Positions 8,533-17,874 are shown, numbered from the stretch's first letter. The stretch is DNA of 47,917 nt from Pseudoduganella sp. (GCA_021323265.1 JAJTCO010000018.1:1-47917); one strand, 5' to 3'. Numbers and translations are program-made. The notes: generated by a model from the sequence alone, not told the origin.

Positions 8533-9750
8533 TGACCATCCTGTGTGTCGATGACGAGCCGAACATCCTGTCATCCCTGCGCCGCCTGTTCCGCGGCAAG
8601 GACTACCAGGTGTTGACGGCCGAAAGCGGCGCCGAGGGATTGCAGCTGCTGGAAAAGGAACCGGTGGACCTGGTCATTTCCGACATGCGCATGCCGGTCA
8701 TGGACGGCGCCCGCTTCCTGGCCCAGGTGCGCGAGCGCTGGCCCAACACCGTGCGCCTGCTGCTGACCGGCTATTCCGACGTGCAGTCGATCCAGGACGC
8801 CATCAACTGCGGCGAGATCTACCGCTACATCACCAAGCCGTGGGACGACACCGACATCCTGCTGATCGTGCGCCATGCGCTGGAGCGCCACGCGCTGGAG
8901 CAGGAAAAGCAGCGCCTGGAGGCGCTCACGCGCCAGCAGAACGACGAACTGAAAGAGCTCAACGCCAGCCTGGAACGCAAGGTCGACGAGCGCACGCGCC
9001 AGCTCAAGGCCAACTTCCTCACCACCATCAAGATCCTATCCAGCATTGCGGAAATGCGCGGCACCGGCCAGCCCGGCCAGACGCGCCAGGTGGCCGAGCT
9101 GGCGCGCAAGATGGCGGCCCAGCTCAAGCTCGACCTGAACGAGGTGCAGGACGTGTTCATCGCCGCCCTGCTGCACGACCTGGGCCGCATCGGCTTTTCC
9201 GACGACATGCTGCGCACGCCGATGACCATGCTGCAGGGGGCGCAGCTGGCGCAGTTCCGCAAGCATCCGGTGGCGGGGGCGCAGCTGCTCATGCCGCTGA
9301 CCGACATGGCCGGCGTGGCCGCCATCGTGCGCCACCAGATGGAGCGCTTCGACGGCCAGGGCTTCCCGGACCGCCTGGCCGGCTTTGCCATCCCGATCGG
9401 CTCGCGCATCCTGACGCTGGCCATCGACTACTACAACCTGCAGCAAGGCGCCCTGGTGCAGCGCCACCTGCGTCCGGAAGAAGCGAAATCGCTGGTCATG
9501 GACGGCAGCGGCAAGCGCTACGACCCGACCGTGGTGCAGGCCTTCCGCCAGGTGGTCGATGGCGGCGTGCGCGGCACGCCGGAAGCGACCGACGTCGAGC
9601 TGCTGTCGGGCGAACTGGTGCCAGGCATGGTGCTCTCGCGCGACGTGGTCAGCCGCGACGGGCTGATGCTGCTGGCGGCCGACCACGTGCTCGACGCGCG
9701 CATGATCCAGCAGCTGCAGGATTTCGAGAAGAAGAGCGGCAGCCGCCTGC

Positions 9751-10941
<1,191 letters not shown>

Positions 10942-10947
10942 GCTCGC

Positions 10948-11856
10948 TTACCAATCGGCCCAGGCGTAGGCGCGGGCCGGCGCCGGCATGGCCAGGAAGG
11001 ATGGCGCCGGTGCGGGCGGCGGCGGCGCCGGCAGCCAGTGGCGCGGATCGACGCGGAAGTACTTCTGCAATTCGCCGTACAGGGCGTCGTGCCTTTCGGC
11101 CAGCTGCCATGGGCGCGTGAAGAAGGTTTCCGTCACCACGGCAAAGAACTCCGCCGGGCTGGTGGCGCCATAGTGGTCGAGCACGCTGTCCTGGCGCCCC
11201 AGCCACGCTTCATGGCGCAGGTTGGCGTAGTCGCGCGACAGCACTTCCGACCAGCTGCGGTAGCTGTCCGGGCTGCCCAGGTAGGGGGCGCCGTTGGTGC
11301 TGCCCGACTCGCTGTCAAGCTGGTGCGCGAATTCATGCAGCACCACGTTGTTGCCCCCCTCCCAGTCCAGCGTGCCGCGCGCGACATCGTCCCAGGACAG
11401 CACGATGCGGCCGTCGCTCCAGGACTCGCCCAGCATCTGCTGGCGCGCCTGGGTGACCACCCCGCCCGGCCCGACCTCGTCGCGGCCGGCGACGAAGGCG
11501 CCCGGATACAGCAGGATGGTGTGCAGCGAACGGTACACCTTGCTGGGCATGTTCAGCAGCAGCAGGCAAGCCTGGGCCGCAATCGTGATGCGCATCGCGT
11601 CGGTCACGTCAAGCCCGGCGCAGCCCACGAACTTCTTTTGATGGAGAAATTGCACCACCAGGCGCTGCAACTGGCGCTGCTGCTCCGGCGCCAGCTGGCG
11701 GTAGAACGGCACGCTGCGCGCCAGCACCGCCTGGTCGGCGGGCGACAGCGGGCGCGCCAGGGCGCGGCGCAGCGCCCAGCGGGGATAAAGGAAAGGCGCG
11801 GCAAGGGTCAGCGCCGCGATGATAAACCAGGTCCAAGCTTCCATGATACCGTCCAT
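10948..11856 (-). CDS. mtfA: M90-family zinc metallopeptidase, MtfA-like
   Basis: About 302 residues, with an N-terminal membrane-like hydrophobic segment (WFIIAALTLAAPFLY) and the zinc motif HEFAHQLD. A downstream Glu in the SPAEFFAV segment is typical of MtfA peptidases. E. coli MtfA is an aminopeptidase that binds the Mlc repressor; the partner here is unknown. The N-terminal anchor is unlike E. coli MtfA. Start choice is uncertain: the ATG at 11856 (MDGIMEAW) and the ATG at 11844 are both plausible. It leads an operon with the downstream histidine kinase (6-bp gap). Confidence 0.82.
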   Translation of the reverse strand: MDGIMEAWTWFIIAALTLAAPFLYPRWALRRALARPLSPADQAVLARSVPFYRQLAPEQQRQLQRLVVQFLHQKKFVGCAGLDVTDAMRITIAAQACLLLLNMPSKVYRSLHTILLYPGAFVAGRDEVGPGGVVTQARQQMLGESWSDGRIVLSWDDVARGTLDWEGGNNVVLHEFAHQLDSESGSTNGAPYLGSPDSYRSWSEVLSRDYANLRHEAWLGRQDSVLDHYGATSPAEFFAVVTETFFTRPWQLAERHDALYGELQKYFRVDPRHWLPAPPPPAPAPSFLAMPAPARAYAWADW

Positions 11857-11941
11857 AACAGAACTCGTTCCGCCACAGATGGGGCTACGTGACGGCAATT
11901 CAACCTGCCGTCGTCAATGGAAGCTTAGCACCGTTCCCAGC

Positions 11942-12577
11942 TTATGGCTGTGCCTTTTGCATCGAGGCCGGGGCGCCGAACAGGGCCGCCACCAGGGGGT
12001 CGCGCTGCACCGGACCGCGGTTGACGCGGATCGCGTAATGCGTGTCATCGGCCAGGATGTGGAAGTGGCGGCCGCTGCCGGCCATGCTTTGCTCGCGCAG
12101 GCTCGGACGCTCCTTGCGCGGCGCAGCGCCTTCGCGCTTGGGCTGGGCGATGGCGGCCAGGAAGGCTTGCACGCGTTCGGCGTCCGGGGTCAACTGGTAC
12201 ACCGCCTTGCCCAGATAGGTTGCCGTGCCTTCGATATAGCGCGCCAGTTCGATCACGCCGGCCTCGCGCAAATCGCGGATGTACTTGCGGGCGCCGGAAG
12301 GCGAGAATTTCAGGAACCAGGCAATTTCGTCGGCCAGCATTTCGTGGTTTTGTAATTCCGCCACCAGTTTCTGCATGTTTTCGATGCGGCGCAGGGTCGC
12401 CGAGGTGGAGCGGACGCGCTCGATCGGGGCTAGCGACAGGGCCTTGCGTTCCGTGGCGGGGCCGGGACGCTCGACCAGCGCCAGGCGCGGACGGGACGGC
12501 ACGGCCGGCAGCGGGGCCGGCAATTCCTGGTTAGCTTCGATTTCGAGGCCGTGGGACGATTCTCTGATTGCGTGCAT
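11942..12577 (-). CDS. winged-helix-type DNA-binding protein of unknown role
   Basis: A 211-residue protein. A disordered, Pro-rich N-terminus (about 1-45) precedes an ArsR/MarR-like helix-turn-helix (about 65-125) with the segment MLADEIAWFLKFSPSGARKY and a beta wing around the YIEGTATYLG stretch. The C-terminal part is Arg/Lys-rich then hydrophobic. No metal-binding Cys pattern is seen. It has its own Crp-like box (12647-12662) with a minus-strand -10 CACTCT-GG, divergent from the collagen-like lipoprotein. It may be a second-tier regulator of the envelope set, but the target is unknown. Confidence 0.7.
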   Translation of the reverse strand: MHAIRESSHGLEIEANQELPAPLPAVPSRPRLALVERPGPATERKALSLAPIERVRSTSATLRRIENMQKLVAELQNHEMLADEIAWFLKFSPSGARKYIRDLREAGVIELARYIEGTATYLGKAVYQLTPDAERVQAFLAAIAQPKREGAAPRKERPSLREQSMAGSGRHFHILADDTHYAIRVNRGPVQRDPLVAALFGAPASMQKAQP

Positions 12578-12619
12578 TTGGTCACTCCTTATAAATGCCA
12601 GGGTGGATTCGCAGGCTCC

Positions 12620-12662
12620 AGAGTGCCCGTGCGACGCTCATCGGTCTGTGCGGCAACGAACA
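12620..12662 (-). promoter_or_regulatory. Crp-like palindrome plus -10 of the winged-helix gene
   Basis: The box is TGTGCG-GCAA-CGAACA at 12647-12662 on the plus strand. On the minus strand a 21-bp spacer is followed by CACTCT then GGAG (12625-12620). Confidence 0.65.
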
Positions 12663-12717
12663 TACAGACTCACAAATATTGACTTTTTGATAATCGCCAC
12701 GGCCGGGCCGGCGGCTA

Positions 12718-12760
12718 TGTGTGTTCCCGAACAGAGATGCACCCGAGCGCGCCCTATGCT
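12718..12760 (+). promoter_or_regulatory. Crp-like palindrome plus -10 of the collagen-like lipoprotein gene
   Basis: The box is TGTGTG-TTCC-CGAACA at 12718-12733. After 21 bp comes TATGCT then GGAG at 12755-12760. Confidence 0.65.
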
Positions 12761-12793
12761 GGAGCCGGTTTTATTCAACCAGGAGGAACCACC

Positions 12794-13045
12794 ATGAAAT
12801 TCCCAGTCCTGCTCGCAGCCCTGGCCTTGGCCGGCCTGACCGCCTGCGAAAAGACCGTCACCAATAATCCGCCACCGGTCGTCGAACCGGCGCCGCCACC
12901 GGCCGTGGTGCCGGGCCCACCAGGACCGCAAGGCGATCCGGGGGCACCTGGCCCGCAGGGCGAACCGGGCAAGCCGGGCGACACGGTCATCGTGCAGCCG
13001 CAAACCCCGCCGCCGCCACCGGCCCAGGAACCGGCCAAACAGTAA
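12794..13045 (+). CDS. small lipoprotein with collagen-like Gly-X-Y repeats
   Basis: An 83-residue protein. The signal ends LAGLTAC, so the lipidated Cys is residue 18. After a Pro-rich spacer, about residues 41-62 form seven Gly-Pro/Gly-X-Y triplets (GPPGPQGDPGAPGPQGEPG type), then another Pro-rich tail. Bacterial collagen-like segments form trimeric rods, so this could be a short surface stalk or spacer anchored in the outer membrane. A strong ribosome site AGGAGG (12781-12786) fixes the start. It has its own box and -10 just upstream and a hairpin after the stop. Confidence 0.8.
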   Translation: MKFPVLLAALALAGLTACEKTVTNNPPPVVEPAPPPAVVPGPPGPQGDPGAPGPQGEPGKPGDTVIVQPQTPPPPPAQEPAKQ

Positions 13046-13054
13046 CGTTCGGGG

Positions 13055-13082
13055 CCGCCATCCATTCCCGTTTGGATGGCGG
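13055..13082. terminator. inverted repeat after the collagen-like lipoprotein gene
   Basis: A 9-bp perfect stem CCGCCATCC / GGATGGCGG with a 10-nt loop lies 9 bp after the stop codon. Only TTAA follows, so it is a weak intrinsic terminator or an mRNA-stabilising hairpin. Confidence 0.45.
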
Positions 13083-13116
13083 TTAACGGCCCGTCAATAC
13101 TGAAATTCGCATCACG

Positions 13117-13145
13117 TTGTAGAAAAGCTACATACTTGCTATAAT
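13117..13145 (+). promoter_or_regulatory. sigma-70-type promoter P1 of the ompA-like gene
   Basis: The -35 TTGTAG (13117-13122) and -10 TATAAT (13140-13145) are separated by 17 bp. The predicted start, about 13152, lies just upstream of the Crp-like palindrome at 13156. Confidence 0.7.
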
Positions 13146-13155
13146 CCAAGGTGAT

Positions 13156-13199
13156 TGTGCGCTAGCGCACGGATACAGGCTGAAGTCCACGCCTACACT
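13156..13199 (+). promoter_or_regulatory. Crp-like palindrome and second promoter P2 of the ompA-like gene
   Basis: The box TGTGCG-CTAG-CGCACG (13156-13171) is followed after 22 bp by TACACT (13194-13199). It sits at about +4 to +20 of P1, so a bound protein could block P1 while activating P2. Confidence 0.6.
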
Positions 13200-13285
13200 T
13201 AACCCACAGCAATGCAACACAGCTGGGCAAGGGAGTCGTCTGCCTTTCTGCGACTTTTCTACTCAAAAATAACGGGAGTTTTCTA

Positions 13286-14335
13286 GTGAATAAAATTAAA
13301 AATATTGCCATCGCCGCTGCGCTGATGTCGGCTTCGTTTGCCGCGTCCGCTCAGGACACCCTGCTGAACCAGAACTGGTACGTCGCCCCGAGCGTCGGCG
13401 TGATCCGTCCTGACAGCGCATGGGCCGTCTCCAAAGATGACATCGCCTACGGCCTGCGCGCCGGTAAGGCCCTGAACGACAAGTGGGACCTGCAAATTGG
13501 CGGCTCCTACGGTTCGAGCACCGAAAACGGCGCGCGCTACACCCAGAAGCTGCTGGGCTTGGACGGCCTGTACATGTTCTCCCGCAAGACCGTGCGTCCT
13601 TTCCTGCTGGTCGGTGCCGGCCTGGAACGCGACAAGACCAATCCTGCCAACAGCCTGACCGAGCCATCGCGCACTTCCCCGTACGTGGCCGCCGGCCTGG
13701 GCGTGCAAGCGAACATCACCCCACGCCTGTTCTTCCAGGCTGACCTGCGCAATGTGCACGGCTTCATCCGCGGCAACGAGTTCAACAACTCGACCTCGAA
13801 CAACAAGTACCTGAACTTCTCGCTGAACTACCTGCTGGGCGCGGCACCAACCCCAGCACCAGCACCGGCCCCGGCCCCAGTGGTCGCGCCTGAGCCGGCA
13901 CCGGCGCCCGCCCCGGCCCCGGCGCCAGCGCCAGCGCCAGCACCGAAGTTCGAAAAAGTGACGATGTCGGCCACCGAACTGTTCGCCTTCGACAGCGCCA
14001 ACCTGGCACCGAACCAGCCTAAGCTGGACGAAATGGCCAAGCTGCTCAACGAAAACCCATCGATCGGCAACGTGGTCATCACCGGCCACACCGACCGCCT
14101 GGGTTCGGACAAGTACAACCAGAAGCTGTCCGAGCGTCGCGCCGAGTCCGTCAAGTCCTACCTGGTGGGCAAGGGCGTGGCCGCGTCCCGCCTGACCGCA
14201 CAGGGCAAGGGCAAGACCCAGCCAGTGGCGCAGTGCAACGACAAGAAGCAAAAGCGCGCTGACCTGATCAAGTGCCTGGAGCCGAACCGTCGCGTGGAAG
14301 TGGAACAAGTGACCGTGGAACGCCGCGTGAACTAA
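13286..14335 (+). CDS. ompA: OmpA-family outer-membrane protein
   Basis: A 349-residue porin-like structural protein. A signal peptide ends ASAQ near residue 22. An eight-stranded OmpA-type barrel covers about 25-185, and a Pro/Ala hinge of alternating AP repeats about 190-222. The OmpA C-terminal peptidoglycan-binding domain follows with its signature TGHTDRLGSDKYNQKLSERR and the diaminopimelate-contacting Asp and Arg. It tethers the outer membrane to the wall. The start is GTG at 13286, 7 bp after GGGAG. Two promoters (13117-13145; 13156-13199) and a strong terminator frame it. Confidence 0.95.
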   Translation: MNKIKNIAIAAALMSASFAASAQDTLLNQNWYVAPSVGVIRPDSAWAVSKDDIAYGLRAGKALNDKWDLQIGGSYGSSTENGARYTQKLLGLDGLYMFSRKTVRPFLLVGAGLERDKTNPANSLTEPSRTSPYVAAGLGVQANITPRLFFQADLRNVHGFIRGNEFNNSTSNNKYLNFSLNYLLGAAPTPAPAPAPAPVVAPEPAPAPAPAPAPAPAPAPKFEKVTMSATELFAFDSANLAPNQPKLDEMAKLLNENPSIGNVVITGHTDRLGSDKYNQKLSERRAESVKSYLVGKGVAASRLTAQGKGKTQPVAQCNDKKQKRADLIKCLEPNRRVEVEQVTVERRVN

Positions 14336-14357
14336 GCCATTGGCACATGCCAGCTAG

Positions 14358-14385
14358 AAAAAGGGCCTGCGGGCCCTTTTTCTTT
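14358..14385 (+). terminator. rho-independent terminator after the ompA-like gene
   Basis: The stem AAAAAGGGCC / GGCCCTTTTT with loop TGCG runs into a T-tract. The symmetric A and T tracts would allow some bidirectional function. Confidence 0.9.
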
Positions 14386-14428
14386 TGTGGCCCGGCGCAC
14401 GGTGAGGCGCGCCGCGGCGGGGTAAGGT
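14386..14428 (+). promoter_or_regulatory. Crp-like palindrome plus -10 of the brkB/yihY gene
   Basis: The box TGTGGC-CCGG-CGCACG (14386-14401) has a good right half and a weaker left half. After 21 bp comes TAAGGT (14423-14428). The -10 ends 6 bp before the ATG, so the message should start at the start codon. Confidence 0.5.
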
Positions 14429-14434
14429 CGGCCC

Positions 14435-15316
14435 ATGAGCTGGAGACGATTGCCCCATATTGCCAAGAAACTGCCCACGGTCGGCTGGTGCGCCGTCACC
14501 GAGTGGTTCGAGCACCGCGCCAGCAGCAAGGGGGCGGCGCTGGCCTTCTATACGCTGTTCTCCCTGGCGCCGATCCTGGTGCTGGTGATCGCGATTGCCG
14601 GCCTGTTCTACGGCAAGGAAGCGGCGCAGGGCGAACTGTTCTTCCAGCTGCGCGGCCTGGTGGGCAGCCAGGGCGCGGAAGCGATCCAGCTGATCCTCTC
14701 CGGCGCCACCAATGAAACGCAAGGCATGATCGCCACGGTGATGGCGGGCGCCCTGCTGCTGTTCGGCGCCACCAGCGTGTTTGCCGAGCTCAAAAGCAGC
14801 CTGGACGAAATCTGGCAGTTGCCGCCCGTCGCCGGCAGCGGCATCTGGGACACGCTGCGCACGCGCCTGCTCTCCTTCGGCATGGTGCTGGTGCTGGGCT
14901 TCCTGCTGCTGGTCTCGCTGGTGGTCAGCGCCGCCCTCGCCGTGCTGGAAAAGAAGATGGGCGCCTACTGGCAGAACGCGGCCCAGCTGCTGACGCTGGT
15001 CAACCACGTGCTCAGCTTCCTCGTCATCTCCGCCCTGTTCGGCGTGATCTACAAGATGCTGCCGCGCATCCAGCTGTCCTGGCGCGACGTCATCATCGGC
15101 GCGCTCGGCACGGCCGCCCTGTTCACCCTCGGCAAGTACGCGATCGGCGTCTACATCGGCAACAGCGGCGTCACCGACAGCTTCGGCGCCGCCGGCTCCC
15201 TCATTGCCGTGCTGCTGTGGGTGTATTACTCGGCCCAGGTCTTCTTCCTCGGCGCCGAATTCGCGCGCCAGTACGCGCTGCAGCTGGGCAGCCTGCGCCA
15301 CCGGCCTATTCGCTGA
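14435..15316 (+). CDS. YihY/BrkB-family inner-membrane protein
   Basis: A 293-residue polytopic membrane protein with about six transmembrane segments. The family motif region AFYTLFSLAPILVLVI is near residue 37, and the GAXXXSVFXEL-like stretch (ATSVFAELKSSLDEIW) near 112. The family was once called ribonuclease BN by error; its function is not settled and transport has been suggested. No ribosome site precedes the ATG and the -10 is immediately upstream, so it appears leaderless. It converges on the AI-2E-type permease gene with an 11-bp overlap. Confidence 0.9.
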   Translation: MSWRRLPHIAKKLPTVGWCAVTEWFEHRASSKGAALAFYTLFSLAPILVLVIAIAGLFYGKEAAQGELFFQLRGLVGSQGAEAIQLILSGATNETQGMIATVMAGALLLFGATSVFAELKSSLDEIWQLPPVAGSGIWDTLRTRLLSFGMVLVLGFLLLVSLVVSAALAVLEKKMGAYWQNAAQLLTLVNHVLSFLVISALFGVIYKMLPRIQLSWRDVIIGALGTAALFTLGKYAIGVYIGNSGVTDSFGAAGSLIAVLLWVYYSAQVFFLGAEFARQYALQLGSLRHRPIR

Positions 15317-16388
15317 GCAGCTCGGCCACCACTTCCATGCCTTCCACCTTTTCCGCCACCACCTTCAGGATCACCACCAGCGGCACCCCCAGCAGCAAGC
15401 CCCACACGCCCCACAGCCAGCCCCAGAACAGCAGGCTGACGAACACGGCGGCGGCGTTCATGCGCGCGATGCGGCCCGTCATCCAGGTGGCGATGACGGT
15501 GCCCACCAGGGTGGCGATGGCGGTGGTGGCGACCGCCACCAGCAGCACCATCTGCAGCGATTCCGTCTGCAGGTAGGCCGCCACCGCCAGCGCGCAGACG
15601 ATCAGCAGCGGGCCGAAGTACGGCATCAGGTGCAGCAGGCCGGCCACGATGGCCCAGGCGCCGGCGTTTTCCAGGCCCAGCGCGTGCAGGGCCAGCCACA
15701 TCAGCAGCGCCAGCAGGACGTTGGTCACCAGCAGCATGAACATATAGCCCTGGATCGAACTGTTGATCTCGTCCAGGATGTGCACGGTGACCTTCTTGCG
15801 CGAGAGCGAGGGGCCGGCCAGCTTGACCAGCTTGCGCTTGAAGGTGTCGCCCGACAGCAGCAGGAAGAACACCAGGAACACCACCATGGCAGCCTGGCTC
15901 AGGAAGGCCAGCACGCCGCGCGAGCCGGCCCACACCCAGTCCATCACCTTGATGCGCCCGCCCTCCTGCGTGACCACGGCCACCTGCTTGCGCGCCGGCG
16001 CGGGCGTCTTGCCGGCCGTGGCCTGCTCGATCTGGGTGGCCACGTCCTGGATGCGGCGCAGCGTGCTGTCCTTGGCGTTGGTGGTGCTGGCCACCAGGCG
16101 CGACAGCTTGCGCCCGGCGTCGGGCAACTCTTCGAGGATGTTGGAAAATTCGACGTGCACGCGCTCCGCCGTCACGGCCATCCCGAGCAGGATGGCGCAC
16201 GTGACGAGCGCGGTGCCCAGCGCGCGCCCGATGTGCACGCGCTCCAGCCAGCTTACCAGGGGGTTCAGGGTATAAGCCAGCAGGATGCCAAGCAGCAGGG
16301 GCACCAGGAAGTCCCGGCCCCACTGCAAGGCGTACAGGAAGGCGACGGTGGCTAGGATGGTCTGCGCCAGGCGCATGCTCCGTGCCAC
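15306..16388 (-). CDS. AI-2E family (PerM-type) transporter
   Basis: A 360-residue permease with about eight predicted membrane segments. It has two N-terminal pairs, a large soluble loop (about residues 85-160), then four or more helices including the conserved GIYLLPYFGPLL-like stretch, here HLMPYFGPLL. Members export small molecules or quorum signals or act as Na/H antiporters; the substrate cannot be read from sequence. It follows the BON-domain lipoprotein gene by 6 bp and shares its promoter. Confidence 0.9.
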   Translation of the reverse strand: MARSMRLAQTILATVAFLYALQWGRDFLVPLLLGILLAYTLNPLVSWLERVHIGRALGTALVTCAILLGMAVTAERVHVEFSNILEELPDAGRKLSRLVASTTNAKDSTLRRIQDVATQIEQATAGKTPAPARKQVAVVTQEGGRIKVMDWVWAGSRGVLAFLSQAAMVVFLVFFLLLSGDTFKRKLVKLAGPSLSRKKVTVHILDEINSSIQGYMFMLLVTNVLLALLMWLALHALGLENAGAWAIVAGLLHLMPYFGPLLIVCALAVAAYLQTESLQMVLLVAVATTAIATLVGTVIATWMTGRIARMNAAAVFVSLLFWGWLWGVWGLLLGVPLVVILKVVAEKVEGMEVVAELLSE

Positions 16389-16394
16389 CCGCGC

Positions 16395-16706
16395 TTACTT
16401 GACGCGGATGTCGTTCTTCACTTCTTTCACGCCCTTCACACCGCGCGCCACTTCACCGGCCTTGGTGATGTCGGCCGGCTGGGCGACGAAGCCGCTCAGC
16501 TGCACGGTGCCCTTGAAGGTTTCCACGTTGATTTCCGTGGCCTTCAGGGTCGGTTCGTTGAAGATGCTGGCCTTGACCTTGGTGGTCAGGGCCGCGTCGT
16601 CGAGGTACTCGCCGGCGCTTTCCTGGGTTGGGGTCGAGGCGCAGCCGGCCAGGCCGAGGGTGGAGGCAATAAACACGGCGGTAGCGAACTTGTTTGCGAT
16701 TTTCAT
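16395..16706 (-). CDS. BON-domain lipoprotein
   Basis: A 103-residue protein with a lipoprotein signal ending LGLAGC (Cys22) and one BON domain (about residues 38-103). The BON motif is VKASIFNEPTLKATEINVET then GTVQLSGFV and VKEVKNDIRV. BON domains bind phospholipid or support envelope integrity, as in OsmY. The ATG at 16706 has AGGAGAAG upstream; the longer frame to 16802 has no signal peptide. First gene of an operon with the AI-2E-type permease. Its promoter uses the box at 16771-16786. Confidence 0.88.
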   Translation of the reverse strand: MKIANKFATAVFIASTLGLAGCASTPTQESAGEYLDDAALTTKVKASIFNEPTLKATEINVETFKGTVQLSGFVAQPADITKAGEVARGVKGVKEVKNDIRVK

Positions 16707-16743
16707 GGCGCTTCTCCTATGTGTGGTGGGTGTTCCGGGCACC

Positions 16744-16786
16744 AGTGTCCAGCTAACAAGACGTTCTATCTGTTCGCTATCGAACA
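16744..16786 (-). promoter_or_regulatory. Crp-like palindrome plus -10 of the BON/AI-2E operon
   Basis: The box TGTTCG-CTAT-CGAACA (16771-16786) is perfectly symmetric in both halves. On the minus strand a 21-bp spacer leads to GACACT then GG (16749-16744). Confidence 0.7.
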
Positions 16787-16787
16787 T

Positions 16788-16830
16788 TGTGCGGAATCGC
16801 ACAGACGAGCGCAGCGCGAAAGCCTAGGCT
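16788..16830 (+). promoter_or_regulatory. second Crp-like palindrome plus -10 of the glycine-zipper operon
   Basis: The box TGTGCG-GAAT-CGCACA (16788-16803) is a perfect palindrome lying 1 bp from the neighbouring box. After 21 bp comes TAGGCT then GG (16825-16830). Each of the paired boxes therefore has its own correctly spaced -10, in opposite directions. Confidence 0.7.
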
Positions 16831-16860
16831 GGCCCCATTCCATCCACAGGAGGAGGCACT

Positions 16861-17307
16861 ATGAAACCGACTGCATCCCTGGCAATCATGGTGGCAGTGG
16901 CCGCCCTGTCGGCCGGTTGCGCCAGCACTTCGTCCTACCCGCAGGCCACCGACTATTCCACCATGTCCGATGCCTCGACCTACGGCACCATCGATTCCAT
17001 CCGCGTGGTCCGGGTTGACCCCGCCACCAGCGGCGCGGGCGCCGTGGCCGGCGGCTTGCTTGGCGCACTGGCCGGCAGCCAGATCGGTTCGGGCTCCGGC
17101 CGCACGGCGGCCACGGCGGCCGGTGCCATTGGCGGCGCCGTGGTTGGCAACCGCGTCGAAGAGAGCCGCAACATGCCGCGCGACGTCTACCAGATCAGCA
17201 TACGTCTGGACAATGGCGACTACCGCACGGTGAACCAGGACAGCGCCTACGACTTGCGCGTGGGCAGCCGCGTGCGCGTGGTTGACGGCCGCGTCTACCG
17301 CTACTAA
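16861..17307 (+). CDS. glycine-zipper 2TM lipoprotein
   Basis: A 148-residue protein with a lipoprotein signal ending LSAGC (Cys20). A Gly/Ala glycine zipper (about residues 58-103, GGLLGALAGSQIGSGSG and GAIGGAVVGNRVE) forms a membrane hairpin. A C-terminal beta domain ends in a typical VDGRVYRY motif. It is paralogous to the C-terminal half of the 24718 gene. Such SlyB/OsmB-like proteins are envelope-stress markers. The ribosome site is AGGAGGAG. First gene of a three-gene operon (DUF3309 follows after 11 bp). Confidence 0.85.
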   Translation: MKPTASLAIMVAVAALSAGCASTSSYPQATDYSTMSDASTYGTIDSIRVVRVDPATSGAGAVAGGLLGALAGSQIGSGSGRTAATAAGAIGGAVVGNRVEESRNMPRDVYQISIRLDNGDYRTVNQDSAYDLRVGSRVRVVDGRVYRY

Positions 17308-17318
17308 GGAGAAGTGCC

Positions 17319-17471
17319 ATGGCTACCATCCTGCTGATCCTGCTGGTGCTGATCGTCATCGGCGCCCTGCCCACCTGGCCGCACAGCCGCAACTGGGGCT
17401 ATGCCCCCAGCAGCATTGCCGGCCTGATCGTTGTCGTCCTGCTCATCCTGCTCTTGACCGGCAGGCTGTAG
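17319..17471 (+). CDS. DUF3309-family small membrane protein
   Basis: A 50-residue protein with the DUF3309 pattern: a first hydrophobic helix (ILLILLVLIVIGAL), the conserved PTWPHSRNWGYAPS loop and a second helix (LIVVVLLILLL). The function of the family is unknown; it is often found in stress-linked clusters of proteobacteria. AAGGAG precedes the ATG by 8 bp. It lies inside the operon between the glycine-zipper lipoprotein and a small periplasmic protein. Confidence 0.85.
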   Translation: MATILLILLVLIVIGALPTWPHSRNWGYAPSSIAGLIVVVLLILLLTGRL

Positions 17472-17487
17472 CCCAAGGAGGCGCATC

Positions 17488-17838
17488 ATGAAAATGCTGA
17501 TCGGCGCCGTGCTGGCCCTGGGCTTGTCCAGCCTGGCCGGCGCCCAGGTCACGCCGCCCGAGATCGCGCGGCAGCAACAGCAAGAAATCAAGCGCGGCGA
17601 CCCGCCGCGCTGGACCAAGCCGGACCGCACCGAAGCGGCCCAGCTTGCCACGCTGCGCAAGGAAATCAATGCAGCGCTGCGCGAAGCCCTGGAAGCGTGC
17701 AAGCAGCAGGGGGCCGGCGCCAACAGCGGGTGCGTGCAGGAAGCGCGCCAGATCCACCGTGACGATATGGCAAACTTGCGTCAAATTCACGTGGCCACGC
17801 GAGAGATGTCACGGACATACGAGACCAGCGGCAAATAA
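17488..17838 (+). CDS. small secreted protein of unknown function
   Basis: A 116-residue protein with a cleavable signal (MKMLIGAVLALGLSSLAGAQ, cleavage about residue 19) and a soluble helical remainder of about 97 residues. Two Cys (in the EACKQQ and SGCVQE segments) could form a disulfide in the periplasm. No family is recognised. AAGGAG lies 8 bp before the ATG. Third gene of the glycine-zipper/DUF3309 operon, so probably part of the envelope-stress set. Confidence 0.75.
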   Translation: MKMLIGAVLALGLSSLAGAQVTPPEIARQQQQEIKRGDPPRWTKPDRTEAAQLATLRKEINAALREALEACKQQGAGANSGCVQEARQIHRDDMANLRQIHVATREMSRTYETSGK

Positions 17839-17843
17839 TATTC

Positions 17844-17874
17844 GGGCAGGTACAACCCCAGGTTATACCTGCCC
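17844..17874. terminator. inverted repeat between the 17488 gene and the second Crp/Fnr gene
   Basis: A 9-bp perfect stem GGGCAGGTA / TACCTGCCC with a 13-nt loop is followed by CTTAAAAAG. No clean T-run follows, so terminator function is possible but weak. Confidence 0.45.

Noticed and set aside
11922..11964. A possible regulon box upstream of the M90 peptidase (GGCACA, 21 bp, TAAGCT on the minus strand)
   Set aside because: The other half of the palindrome (CGATGC) does not match and it lies inside the end of the winged-helix gene; too weak to count.
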